Shown here piece after piece: positions 24,013 to 31,526 of a stretch of DNA of 49,647 bases (position 1 is the stretch's first letter; every line of letters begins with the position of its first letter). The translations under genes were made by a program, and so were the position numbers. Under the pieces are notes generated by a model. That model was not told the origin of the DNA. It did not search any database and saw nothing but the letters and a program-made list of their open reading frames with translations. The DNA is from Planctomycetota bacterium (GTDB lineage Bacteria > Planctomycetota > GCA-002687715). Location of the stretch: assembly GCA_002683135.1 (NCBI GenBank), contig NYSS01000115.1:1-49647 (forward strand), given 5' to 3'.

Positions 24013-26189
24013 GCCCCGTCTCCCCCGTCCGGGCGCCGGAGCAACGCCTCAAGCTCCGCGACGCGGACGTGCAAGCCGCTGATCGCATCCTGGCCCTTGT
24101 CCATCGCGCTGACCAAGGACGGTACGACGACGTGGGCGTAGCGCGTGAGCAGCTGCGTACGCGTCGCCATGAACTCCTTCTTCATCGCCGTGACCGCGTT
24201 GGTCTGGTCATCGCGGATACGAAACGCCGCCGTCGTGGCGGCGACGCGCTCGATCTCGAAACACTGAGTCAGACGGAAGACAAAATCCATGTCCTCGAGG
24301 ACGTCGAGCGTCGGGTCGAAGCCCCCGACGAGAGCAATCGTCTCGCGATGCTGGAGCAGTGAGACAATGTGAAACGGCATCATCCCGAGCAAACGCATGC
24401 GGTCGAAGGGCTGCTTAGGGTGTGGCTCGTCGCGGGAGACCTCCCTCCAGCCGCCGTCCGCGTCCTCGGTGACCATGAGACGCCATGAATCGGAGTAGAC
24501 GATCTTGTGCCCGCCGCCCTGAGCCGCGCGAACCAGGGTCTCCAGGTGCTCGGGCAGATAGAGGTCGTCATCATCGAGCCACGAGACCCACGTGCCGCGG
24601 GCGTTCTCCAGTGCCAGGTTCGCGGCGACGCAGCGCCCGACCGAGCCCGGAGTGAGATAGGTCACGTCCAGCCGGTCACGCACGCTGTCGATGACCGCCG
24701 CGACGTCCTGCCCGCCGTCGTTGCAAACGACGGCCTCGCGATGCGGCCACGTCTGCGACGCTACGGACTCGAGGGCCTCACGCAACATGTCAGGTCGATC
24801 GCACGTACGGATGATGACGCTGACCAGGTCACCGGTCTCATCGGGCGCGACCTTGGAAACGATCGTGGTGTCGACATCGGTCATCGCTTCTCTCGCACGT
24901 ACGGAAGCCGCCGGTAGATGGGCCAGCAAGCCCGCCATGCCCTCGAGCCGGTCGAGGAGTGGTCCGGCGAGATCGACCTCCTTGCACGGAACGCTCCGCA
25001 CGCGATCGTAGACGGCGGCCACTGCCCGTGCATGCTCCGCCACATCGGGGAGGTCCGGCATGGGCGCCTCGCGCAGCGCCTGCAGGCGCCCCGGATCCTC
25101 CAAAAAACCACGCAACACATCAGCGAGGCCGTCCCCATCACCCCCCCGGACGACAACACCGCGAGCGCCGATGCGCTCTGGGAGGGCACCGCGGTCGGAC
25201 ACGACGACAGGGAGGCCGAGCCGCAGCGCCTCGTCCACACACAGGCCGTAAGTCTCCTGGGCGAGGCTCGGAAAGACCGCTACGTCCGCTGCAGCGGCCA
25301 GCACACGGAGCCCGTCGGCGTCGTACCTCCCGAGCAAGCGGGCAGGGGCAAGCGAGAGGCCCTCGACGTTCTCGCCGGCGAGCGTCAGCTCGATCCGCGT
25401 CCCACCGGGGTCAGCGCTCCGCACCGCATCCACCAGGAGGTCGGTGCCCTTCACGCGCACCAGGTTCCCGAAGTGCAGCACACGCAGCGGGCCGTCAGGA
25501 AACGGAATACCCGCAGGATCAGCGGGGGTGAGAGCAGGTGAACCGAGGGGGATGGCCTCGACGTCCAGATCGGTCGCCAGCAAGGCGCCCACCCGATCCG
25601 CGTGGGATCGAGACGGCGCGAGCACGGCTCCGGCTGCTGCGCACTCAGCGCGGAACGCGGCCGCCCGGCGATTCAGCGCCTCTGAAGCAACGACCTCCTC
25701 GATGGGCAGGTGCGCGCTGACGCACGGAGCACAGTGCTCGGACCCCTGCTCGAGGTCGCACGGAGTGACACCGTCGGGCATGCGGAAGAACAAGCTGCAT
25801 GTGCTGAAGAAATCATGCAACGTCACGACCGTCGGGATGCCGCGAGCAACAGCCCTGCGCACGAGATCATCCGTGAGATTCCACCAGTGGTGGACGTGAA
25901 CGAGGTCAGGCCCGACGTCGTCGAGCACGCCTTCGTAGATCCGCGCGGACCCGGCGTCGAAGGCGTCAGCTGGATTGCGCAAGCCCGGGCCGCTCCTCAG
26001 GCGGAGGACCCGCACTCCGCGCCACTCTTCCTCCGTCGTCCCGGGCTCGGATGCGTACTCCTCGGAACCGCTCAGAACGACGGACTCCCAGCCTGCGTCA
26101 GTGAGGCTAGCGCACAGGCTCTCCACGTACCGCTCCACACCACCGTGGAACTCCGGCGGATGGTTGTGGGCGACGTGGAGCACCTTCAT
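24009..26189 (-). CDS. Two-domain glycosyltransferase, GT4 fused to GT2
   Basis: Residues 1-400 are a GT4 domain with NHPPEFHGGVERYVESLCAS, the four-Cys motif C131, C144, C153, C156, and QETYGLCVDEALRLG (EX7E). Residues about 440-640 are a GT2 domain with VSVIIRTCDRPDMLREALES, NDGGQD, the DxD region WLDDDDLYLPEHLE and LDVLEDMDFVFRLTQ. A helical tail of about 50 residues (to 726) looks coiled-coil-like. The gene lies between two PIG-L deacetylase genes, with a 1-nt overlap (TGATG) upstream and a 4-nt overlap downstream. The arrangement suggests transfer of an N-acetylated sugar followed by deacetylation; this is inference. Its GT2 half differs in type from that of the fusion at 10739-13000. 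Confidence 0.87.
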   Translation of the reverse strand: MKVLHVAHNHPPEFHGGVERYVESLCASLTDAGWESVVLSGSEEYASEPGTTEEEWRGVRVLRLRSGPGLRNPADAFDAGSARIYEGVLDDVGPDLVHVHHWWNLTDDLVRRAVARGIPTVVTLHDFFSTCSLFFRMPDGVTPCDLEQGSEHCAPCVSAHLPIEEVVASEALNRRAAAFRAECAAAGAVLAPSRSHADRVGALLATDLDVEAIPLGSPALTPADPAGIPFPDGPLRVLHFGNLVRVKGTDLLVDAVRSADPGGTRIELTLAGENVEGLSLAPARLLGRYDADGLRVLAAAADVAVFPSLAQETYGLCVDEALRLGLPVVVSDRGALPERIGARGVVVRGGDGDGLADVLRGFLEDPGRLQALREAPMPDLPDVAEHARAVAAVYDRVRSVPCKEVDLAGPLLDRLEGMAGLLAHLPAASVRAREAMTDVDTTIVSKVAPDETGDLVSVIIRTCDRPDMLREALESVASQTWPHREAVVCNDGGQDVAAVIDSVRDRLDVTYLTPGSVGRCVAANLALENARGTWVSWLDDDDLYLPEHLETLVRAAQGGGHKIVYSDSWRLMVTEDADGGWREVSRDEPHPKQPFDRMRLLGMMPFHIVSLLQHRETIALVGGFDPTLDVLEDMDFVFRLTQCFEIERVAATTAAFRIRDDQTNAVTAMKKEFMATRTQLLTRYAHVVVPSLVSAMDKGQDAISGLHVRVAELEALLRRPDGGDGA

Positions 26190-26959
26190 CAGGCACCGCT
26201 CCCATCGACCGGATTCCGGTAGCGACCGACGAACGCCTCACCGTAGGTCGCCCCACGCTCCAGCAAGAGGCTGCGATACGCCCCGAGCCCGGCGGCGCCG
26301 TGCGCGTAGTCGACGTAGAGTTCCTGGCTTGCGTAGGCATGGATGGCGCGCAGCTTGGTCTCCATGGTGTCGGAGATGTCGATGACGGTGCCCGGGATAC
26401 AGGCCGACCACACCTCGAATCCCAGCCACGACGCGGCGGAGTCCAGGTCTGGTCGGTGCTCTCTGAGCCACGTCACGGCCTGCCCGATGAGCCAGTGGTC
26501 CCCGTTCAACTCCTGATCCCAGGGGTAATACACGATGTCGAAGCCGCCCTCCTCCATCACGACGCCGAGCTTCTCCGCGAAGCCGGCCGCGAGGGCACGG
26601 CGCGCCTCAGCCGGATCGGCGGGCAGGCCTTCGAACACCTGATGCATATCGTGATCGGAGAGGTTGTCGGGATAATCGAGGAACCGCACCTCGCCGATGC
26701 CGAGGATCTTGGCCGCCGCGTGCGCTTCATCGCGCCGGATGTCGACGATCTTGTCGCGCGGGAACCAGCCGTCCGGATCGCCCTGGATGCCGTTGCAGAC
26801 ACAGAGCACGGTGATCGCGTCGCCCTGGGCCGCGTGCATGGCCAACGTGCCGCCGACGCCCATGGTCTCGTCGTCGGGATGCGGCGCCAGGACGAGCACC
26901 TTGCCGGGCGGCGGTCCGCTCAGGATGTCGGGTAGATCTGGTGGCCGGAATCCGCTCAC
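26189..26959 (-). CDS. PIG-L (LmbE-like) deacetylase 2
   Basis: This 256-aa protein has the zinc motif APHPDDE (residues 25-31) and VGGTLAMHAAQGD after it, as in LmbE-like N-deacetylases. The second ligand region is not HPDH; instead YYPWDQELNGDHWLIGQ provides an NGDH variant, so substrate or metal geometry may differ from the neighbouring paralogue. The two are clearly diverged. The start ATG at 26959 overlaps the stop of the upstream radical-SAM-like gene by 4 nt. Cytoplasmic action on a GlcNAc-type sugar is expected from the family. Confidence 0.85.
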   Translation of the reverse strand: MSGFRPPDLPDILSGPPPGKVLVLAPHPDDETMGVGGTLAMHAAQGDAITVLCVCNGIQGDPDGWFPRDKIVDIRRDEAHAAAKILGIGEVRFLDYPDNLSDHDMHQVFEGLPADPAEARRALAAGFAEKLGVVMEEGGFDIVYYPWDQELNGDHWLIGQAVTWLREHRPDLDSAASWLGFEVWSACIPGTVIDISDTMETKLRAIHAYASQELYVDYAHGAAGLGAYRSLLLERGATYGEAFVGRYRNPVDGSGA

Positions 26960-28185
26960 GTCCGCCTCCGCATTTCAACCTCGGCGAGACCACAGAGTGC
27001 GTCGGACCACGTCTGCCAGAACGCATCTGGTGGCAAGCAATCTTGCACAATCGGGCGGTGCAGTTCCCGCTCCCAACGTGTCTTCTTGGGAGCGAGGAGA
27101 CCGCGCCCCTCGATCCAATCGTGCGCGTCGGTTCCACCGGTCGGCTCGAACGGGACACAACGCATCCGATCCGGCGCCAATGTACCGAGCAAGGCGCGTC
27201 GAGCACGACCCGCCTCGGGCGTCTCGTCAGGGAGTCCGACGACGACGTTAAGACCGATCTCGAGCCCCAAGTCTCGCGCCACCTGGGCCCACGGGCGGAG
27301 CGCTTCCACGCTGCCGTTAGAACCGGGTACGGCCGGCACCTCCGCGACACGATCCACGTCGAACACCACGCGATCCACACCCCTGCCTGGGAGCGATGCC
27401 AGGAGCTCCGGAGTGGCGAGATCCACCCGCACGCGCACCGACTGACGCAACCCGCGGGACGACAGCGCCTCCGCGCAGTCCAGGACGTGGGCCGTTGCGT
27501 GGCGGTCCCACCACTCGACGCGCTGCACCTTGTCGTCGAGGAAATCGAGCGGCGCGAGGGCGATCTCCGGGTCGAGGGCGACCGGGCCCTCGGCCACGGG
27601 GGCCTCGAGGCGAGCGAGCAACGCCACCGGGGATAGCTCGGAACGCGCGGCCCGGGTCGCCAGTAAACCCACCGTCCCCAGCTCCCCGAAGAGCGACGCG
27701 ACCATCGGACGGCTCGCCAGGTCCGCACCGTAGGGCGCCAGATCCATGGGAATCGAGGCGTGGTCCGGGGCACCGCTGGGCGAGCCATGAAGGGCCTCGG
27801 CCAACCCTGCCCCCGGGTCCCCTGAGATCCAGGTCACGCCCTCGAGGTCATGGACAGGAAGCCGTTCACGCCCGACAGCATCGCCCACAAATGCGACCGG
27901 CCCCTGCACGTTTTTGCGGGCCAGCTCAGCGAGGACCAGCAAGACCTCTCGGAACTCGGTGGCGTAAGGCAGCAGGACTCCCACCGGATCGAGCGCCTTC
28001 AACTGCGCTTGAAACATCTCCCCCGGGGTGCCAAAATCCGTCGCAACCCTTTGTGGGACAAGGCCCAACAGCCGAGCAGACCCAGCGAGAAAGGCCGACT
28101 CCGGCTGGAGTTCCGGTCCTTCCACGATGGAGATCAGCGCGAGCTTCCTGCCAACGCTGTCCCTGAGGTCTTGGGGTTGATGCAT
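26956..28185 (-). CDS. Radical-SAM-like protein lacking the Cys cluster
   Basis: This 409-aa protein has the layout of B12-binding-domain radical SAM proteins. An N-terminal Rossmann-like part (about 14-135) ends in PVAFVGDAVGRERLP and EGVTWISGDPGAGLAEAL. A barrel follows with FLDDKVQRVEWW, VLDCAEALSSRGL, VRVDLATPELLASL and, most tellingly, GLNVVVGLPDETPEAG. Where CxxxCxxC should lie (about 172-185) the sequence reads GLLATRAARSEL; the only Cys residues are C237, C343, C383 and C398, none in a cluster motif. It should therefore not bind the radical SAM 4Fe-4S cluster and may be a non-catalytic or repurposed relative. ATG 28185 is chosen because it follows a good promoter; GTG/ATG codons up to 28236 are alternatives. 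It heads the minus-strand glycan run. Confidence 0.6.
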   Translation of the reverse strand: MHQPQDLRDSVGRKLALISIVEGPELQPESAFLAGSARLLGLVPQRVATDFGTPGEMFQAQLKALDPVGVLLPYATEFREVLLVLAELARKNVQGPVAFVGDAVGRERLPVHDLEGVTWISGDPGAGLAEALHGSPSGAPDHASIPMDLAPYGADLASRPMVASLFGELGTVGLLATRAARSELSPVALLARLEAPVAEGPVALDPEIALAPLDFLDDKVQRVEWWDRHATAHVLDCAEALSSRGLRQSVRVRVDLATPELLASLPGRGVDRVVFDVDRVAEVPAVPGSNGSVEALRPWAQVARDLGLEIGLNVVVGLPDETPEAGRARRALLGTLAPDRMRCVPFEPTGGTDAHDWIEGRGLLAPKKTRWERELHRPIVQDCLPPDAFWQTWSDALCGLAEVEMRRRT

Positions 28186-28207
28186 GGCCTTGAGTCCCAG
28201 TGGGTTA

Positions 28208-28236
28208 GACGTAGCAACGCCGTGGAACGCCGTCAA
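28208..28236 (-). promoter_or_regulatory. Putative promoter of the minus-strand glycan run
   Basis: On the minus strand TTGACG (28236-28231) and TACGTC (28213-28208) are spaced by 17 nt. The first gene starts at 28185, giving a leader of roughly 15 nt with AAGG a few bases before the ATG. This is one of the best sigma-70-like matches in the window. Confidence 0.5.
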
Positions 28237-29580
28237 TCAGTGAACGCCGCGACCGCCATCGCCCTCGTGATCCTGATCGGCGCCTGGGCGCTGCATCTGG
28301 ACAGAAGCGCGTTTGACGCCGGAGAAGCGACCACCGCCGCGACCGCCCTGGGCCCCCTCGACCACGAGGCCCGGGTCCCCACCTCGACCCCCGCCCACAC
28401 CCTGATCCGGGGATTCGGGGTCGCCATCACGACGACGGAGCGGGGGCTACGCCTGCTCTTCGCCCTGGGCCTGCTCCTGGCCGCACTCGTGGTCGGCGAG
28501 GCGGCGGCCCGCATGGTCGGCGCGTACGGCCGCCCCCTCGTCTGGCTGATCTTCGCGACCCACCCCTTCATGGCACGGACGGATCTGCTGTACCCGGGGT
28601 TGCTGGCCCCGTTGCCGCTCGCGCTCATGCTCGGCGGCGGCGTTTACCTACGGGGCGGCTCCCGCTGGTGGGCGGCCTCCGCGGTGCTCGGCGCGGCGGC
28701 AGCGGCCATCCTCACCCTGCCAGCGCAGCTCGCGGCGGCGCTCACGGTCTTCGGGCTACCGCTGTTGCTACGCTCGCGGCCCGTCGGGCACCGCGCACGC
28801 TTGGCGGCGCTGCAGGTCGCGGTGTTCCTCGGCGCGTGGCTGAGCGCTGGATGTCCAGTCGACGTCGGTCCCGCGCTCGATGGCGAACCCGGCGTCGCTG
28901 CGTTGCTCGGAATCGGCGGCACAGCACCGCTGGTGGGAGACGGGGCGCTGGTGCCCCTCGTGCTGTTTGGCGGCGCGGCCTGGGGCCTGCTGTGCGTCGG
29001 CGGAAGGAGGGCCACGATCTACGCCTGCGCCGCCCTGGCAATCATCGCGGTGGTAGGGAGCGCGCCGCGCGGCGCGGGCGGAGGATGGGGTGAAGGCTCC
29101 GGACTCGCGGCCCTCTTGCCCGGCGCCGCGCTCGGACTCTGCTGGGCCCTCACGAGAGACGGCCGGCTGGCCAAGGTCGCGGGCTGCGTCCTTATCGTCG
29201 TCGCGCTTGTCGGCATGGCCCGCCTGGCTCCCACCTGGCGCAGCGAAAAACCCGGACGACTCAATCAACTCCTCGACCGCGCCCGCACGCACGCAACCCC
29301 GGGAGGACGCCTCGTTCTCTGGGGCGCCGATCGCCACGCCCTGCTCTACTACATGCGACGTGGTCATGACCCGGGCATCCCCGTCCTCCTCATCGATGAG
29401 GACTCATCCATGGATCAACTGGCGGGCTTGCTGCGTCAGCAGTTGCGCGCGGAAGCTGGGCGCGAGCACCTGCTCCCCACGGTCCTCATCCATCCCCGTG
29501 CCGCACCCGCCGGGACAGAGCTCCTACCGGTGGGCTGGGCCGACGACCAGCTCGCTGCGATTCGGATCAAAAGGCCCTGA
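28222..29580 (+). CDS. Polytopic membrane protein, GT39-like
   Basis: From GTG 28222 the protein is about 452 aa. GTG 28240 and ATG 28180 are in-frame alternatives; the last would overlap the divergent gene. The frame extends further upstream but only as antisense of that gene. Eight to ten hydrophobic helices span residues 5-320. AFDAGEATTAATAL near the N-terminus sits where GT39/ArnT proteins have their catalytic (F/W)DE(A/S)xY motif, and RGLRLLFALGLLLAALVVGE followed by FATHPFMARTD matches later parts of that fold. The acidic pair is altered, so activity is uncertain. The C-terminal 100 residues form a soluble domain. The similar gene at 4988-6490 lies at the other end of the glycan run. 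It converges on the GT2 gene with 16 nt between stops. Confidence 0.6.
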   Translation: MERRQSVNAATAIALVILIGAWALHLDRSAFDAGEATTAATALGPLDHEARVPTSTPAHTLIRGFGVAITTTERGLRLLFALGLLLAALVVGEAAARMVGAYGRPLVWLIFATHPFMARTDLLYPGLLAPLPLALMLGGGVYLRGGSRWWAASAVLGAAAAAILTLPAQLAAALTVFGLPLLLRSRPVGHRARLAALQVAVFLGAWLSAGCPVDVGPALDGEPGVAALLGIGGTAPLVGDGALVPLVLFGGAAWGLLCVGGRRATIYACAALAIIAVVGSAPRGAGGGWGEGSGLAALLPGAALGLCWALTRDGRLAKVAGCVLIVVALVGMARLAPTWRSEKPGRLNQLLDRARTHATPGGRLVLWGADRHALLYYMRRGHDPGIPVLLIDEDSSMDQLAGLLRQQLRAEAGREHLLPTVLIHPRAAPAGTELLPVGWADDQLAAIRIKRP

Positions 29581-29596
29581 CCTCTCGGCCGGGTCT

Positions 29597-30514
29597 TCAG
29601 ACGTGAAGAACGCGCCACATCTGACCAAGCACCATGCGGCAGTGATCCTTGTACTCCTTGCCGAACGGGACGTGCCGTTTGATCCGGACGCACTGGCGCA
29701 GGGCAACGTAGATCACCACGGCCTTCGTGAGGAGGCTCCCGAGCAGGTTGAAGTGCTTCTTGTAGAAGCTGACCCGGTTGCGGTGCCATTCCGCGGCGAA
29801 GTCGGTGTACTTGCGCGTCGACCCGCCCTCCTTGTGATACACGCCGGGGGCCTCCACGTACCAGATCGCGTAGCCCGCCTGGCGGATGCGCATCGACCAA
29901 TCGACATCGTTGAAGAACAGCCAGAGCCTCTCGTCCATGAAGCCCACGTCCTCGACGACGGCGCGGAGGACCATGAAGCAAGTGCCCGGAGGCTGGTCCA
30001 CATCACGGGACCCGGTGTGGTCCCAGTCTTCCATCTTGTAGCGCCGCAGCTCTCTCGATTCGGGCCAGAAATGCTCCAGAGGGGTGTCCCACCACAGCGC
30101 CGTCTTCAGCGTCGGGAAACGCATACAGGCTGACTGGTAGGTGCCGTCATCGTTCAACAGGGGAGGCGCCACGGCGCCGACGCCAGGATGCGCGTCGAGG
30201 AACTGGCAGAGGGTTCGCAGAGTCCCAGCGCGCATCCGCGTGTCCGAACCGAGCAGGCAGATCTTCTCGCCGGTGGATAGCCGGATGCCCTGATTCACAC
30301 CGATGGCGTACCCGCGATTGTCCGGGTTCCGCTCTAGGATCACCTCCGGATAGGACTCGGCGACCATGTCCGCGCTGCCGTCCTCAGACCCGTTGTCGAT
30401 GACGACGACCTCGACCGACAGGCCGTCCATCGCGTCGCGCAAGCCGTCTAGGCACTCCCTCAGGAGCTCGCGGGTGTTCCAAGAAAGAACGACGACGGAA
30501 AGCTCAACCGACAA
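29597..30514 (-). CDS. GT2 glycosyltransferase, rhamnosyltransferase-like (TTG start)
   Basis: This 305-aa GT-A enzyme has LSVVVLSWNTRELLRECLDG, VVIDNGSEDGS, DNRGYAIGVNQGIRLS, the metal-site region LLGSDTRM and LFFNDVDWSMRIRQAGYAIW followed by YHKEGGSTRK. This is the WbbL-like layout. The start appears to be TTG at 30514, directly after the TGA of the DUF3299 gene with no spacer. It is the last gene of the ABC-transporter operon on the minus strand, so the transporter and this transferase may share an envelope-related job. The C-terminal 50 residues are basic and partly hydrophobic. Confidence 0.82.
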   Translation of the reverse strand: MSVELSVVVLSWNTRELLRECLDGLRDAMDGLSVEVVVIDNGSEDGSADMVAESYPEVILERNPDNRGYAIGVNQGIRLSTGEKICLLGSDTRMRAGTLRTLCQFLDAHPGVGAVAPPLLNDDGTYQSACMRFPTLKTALWWDTPLEHFWPESRELRRYKMEDWDHTGSRDVDQPPGTCFMVLRAVVEDVGFMDERLWLFFNDVDWSMRIRQAGYAIWYVEAPGVYHKEGGSTRKYTDFAAEWHRNRVSFYKKHFNLLGSLLTKAVVIYVALRQCVRIKRHVPFGKEYKDHCRMVLGQMWRVLHV

Positions 30515-31513
30515 TCACTCGACTTCCTTGACCTTGTGGGTCTTCACGCGGTAGACGCTCGTCACGAAACCGTCCTCGACCTCTTCGCCGACGTCGATGT
30601 CTCCGAGGATGAGCACCGGCGCGGTCGTGAATTCGACCCCGCGGTCATCCGGGACGTTGACGACGAGCACTTGGTGAACCTCCGGTGGCGTGCCGAAGCA
30701 GCAGGACCAGAGGGACTCCACGAGCAAGAACTCGTGGATATCCTCGACCTCTTCCAGGGTCATCATGTAGCCCGCGATCCCCACCTTCTTGCCGCTCAGG
30801 TCGCGGACAGGCTTGGGAAGCGCCATACCTTCCTCGTACTCGAACCCGCCGAGCACCTCCCACCTCACGAGGTCGTAGCCCTCCGGGAGCTCTACGTCGA
30901 CGGCTGAGCGGAGGTTGCCCGTGTGGGTGCCCGCCTGGCCCTCCATCGGCAGCCGTTTGTAGAAATCGATAGCGAACTCGTTCGACTGCGCTTTGATCGC
31001 GAGGATCTGGAAGTCGGTGAACTCCGTTTCCACGACACCAAACTGATCGAGTTGCCGGAACATGGTCGACACCGCGACGACGGATGCCTGCTGACGTAGC
31101 TCCTCTGTCCCCATCTTCTCCTGCTCGAGGATCGCCTCGAGTCGAGCCTCCGCGACCGCGCGCTTATCCGGCAAGATCTGTCCGCGAATAACGTCGCGCA
31201 GGACCCCGAAAACAACGTCCGCCAGCGGATCGTCCTTGATCACCCCGGGGCCCGTGATCTTCGGCGTGCTGCCCGGTAGCTGCTCGGTCTCCCCGTCCCC
31301 GGCGTTAGGGGCGGAAGCCTCCCCAGCACCACCCTCGTCGCCGGGATCCTGAGGTTTGGCCGGGGCCCCGCCCTCCGCTTCTTGCGCGGTGAACGACCGT
31401 GCCCCTTCCTCCCGCTCAGGACGGGTCTCCGGTTCGGCCGCTCCGTCGCGAAGCACGGGATACAAGGTGAGGGCTATGAGTCCGACAACGAGCGTCCCGA
31501 CGACGTACTTCAT
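30515..31513 (-). CDS. DUF3299-type exported protein
   Basis: This 332-aa protein begins with a membrane anchor or signal segment (YVVGTLVVGLIALTLYPVL). An acidic, Pro/Gly-rich linker (about 25-90) and a helical section follow. The C-terminal domain (about 215-332) has the DUF3299 landmarks: IAGYMMTLEEVEDIHEFLLV, WSCCFGTPPEVHQVLVVNV and a GDIDVGEEVEDGFVTSVYRV ending. Family members are found beside MacB-like ABC transporters, as here: the permease stop is 13 nt upstream. The CCFG motif could bind metal or form a disulfide; no activity is known to me. Periplasmic location is inferred. Confidence 0.75.
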   Translation of the reverse strand: MKYVVGTLVVGLIALTLYPVLRDGAAEPETRPEREEGARSFTAQEAEGGAPAKPQDPGDEGGAGEASAPNAGDGETEQLPGSTPKITGPGVIKDDPLADVVFGVLRDVIRGQILPDKRAVAEARLEAILEQEKMGTEELRQQASVVAVSTMFRQLDQFGVVETEFTDFQILAIKAQSNEFAIDFYKRLPMEGQAGTHTGNLRSAVDVELPEGYDLVRWEVLGGFEYEEGMALPKPVRDLSGKKVGIAGYMMTLEEVEDIHEFLLVESLWSCCFGTPPEVHQVLVVNVPDDRGVEFTTAPVLILGDIDVGEEVEDGFVTSVYRVKTHKVKEVE

Positions 31514-31526
31514 GGATTGTTCTCGA

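Noticed and set aside
26727-27788. Alternative minus-strand frame of 353 codons over the PIG-L and radical-SAM-like genes
   Set aside because: The translation is Arg/Ser/Trp-rich with no family features, while the overlapping frames encode recognisable folds with coupled starts and stops.
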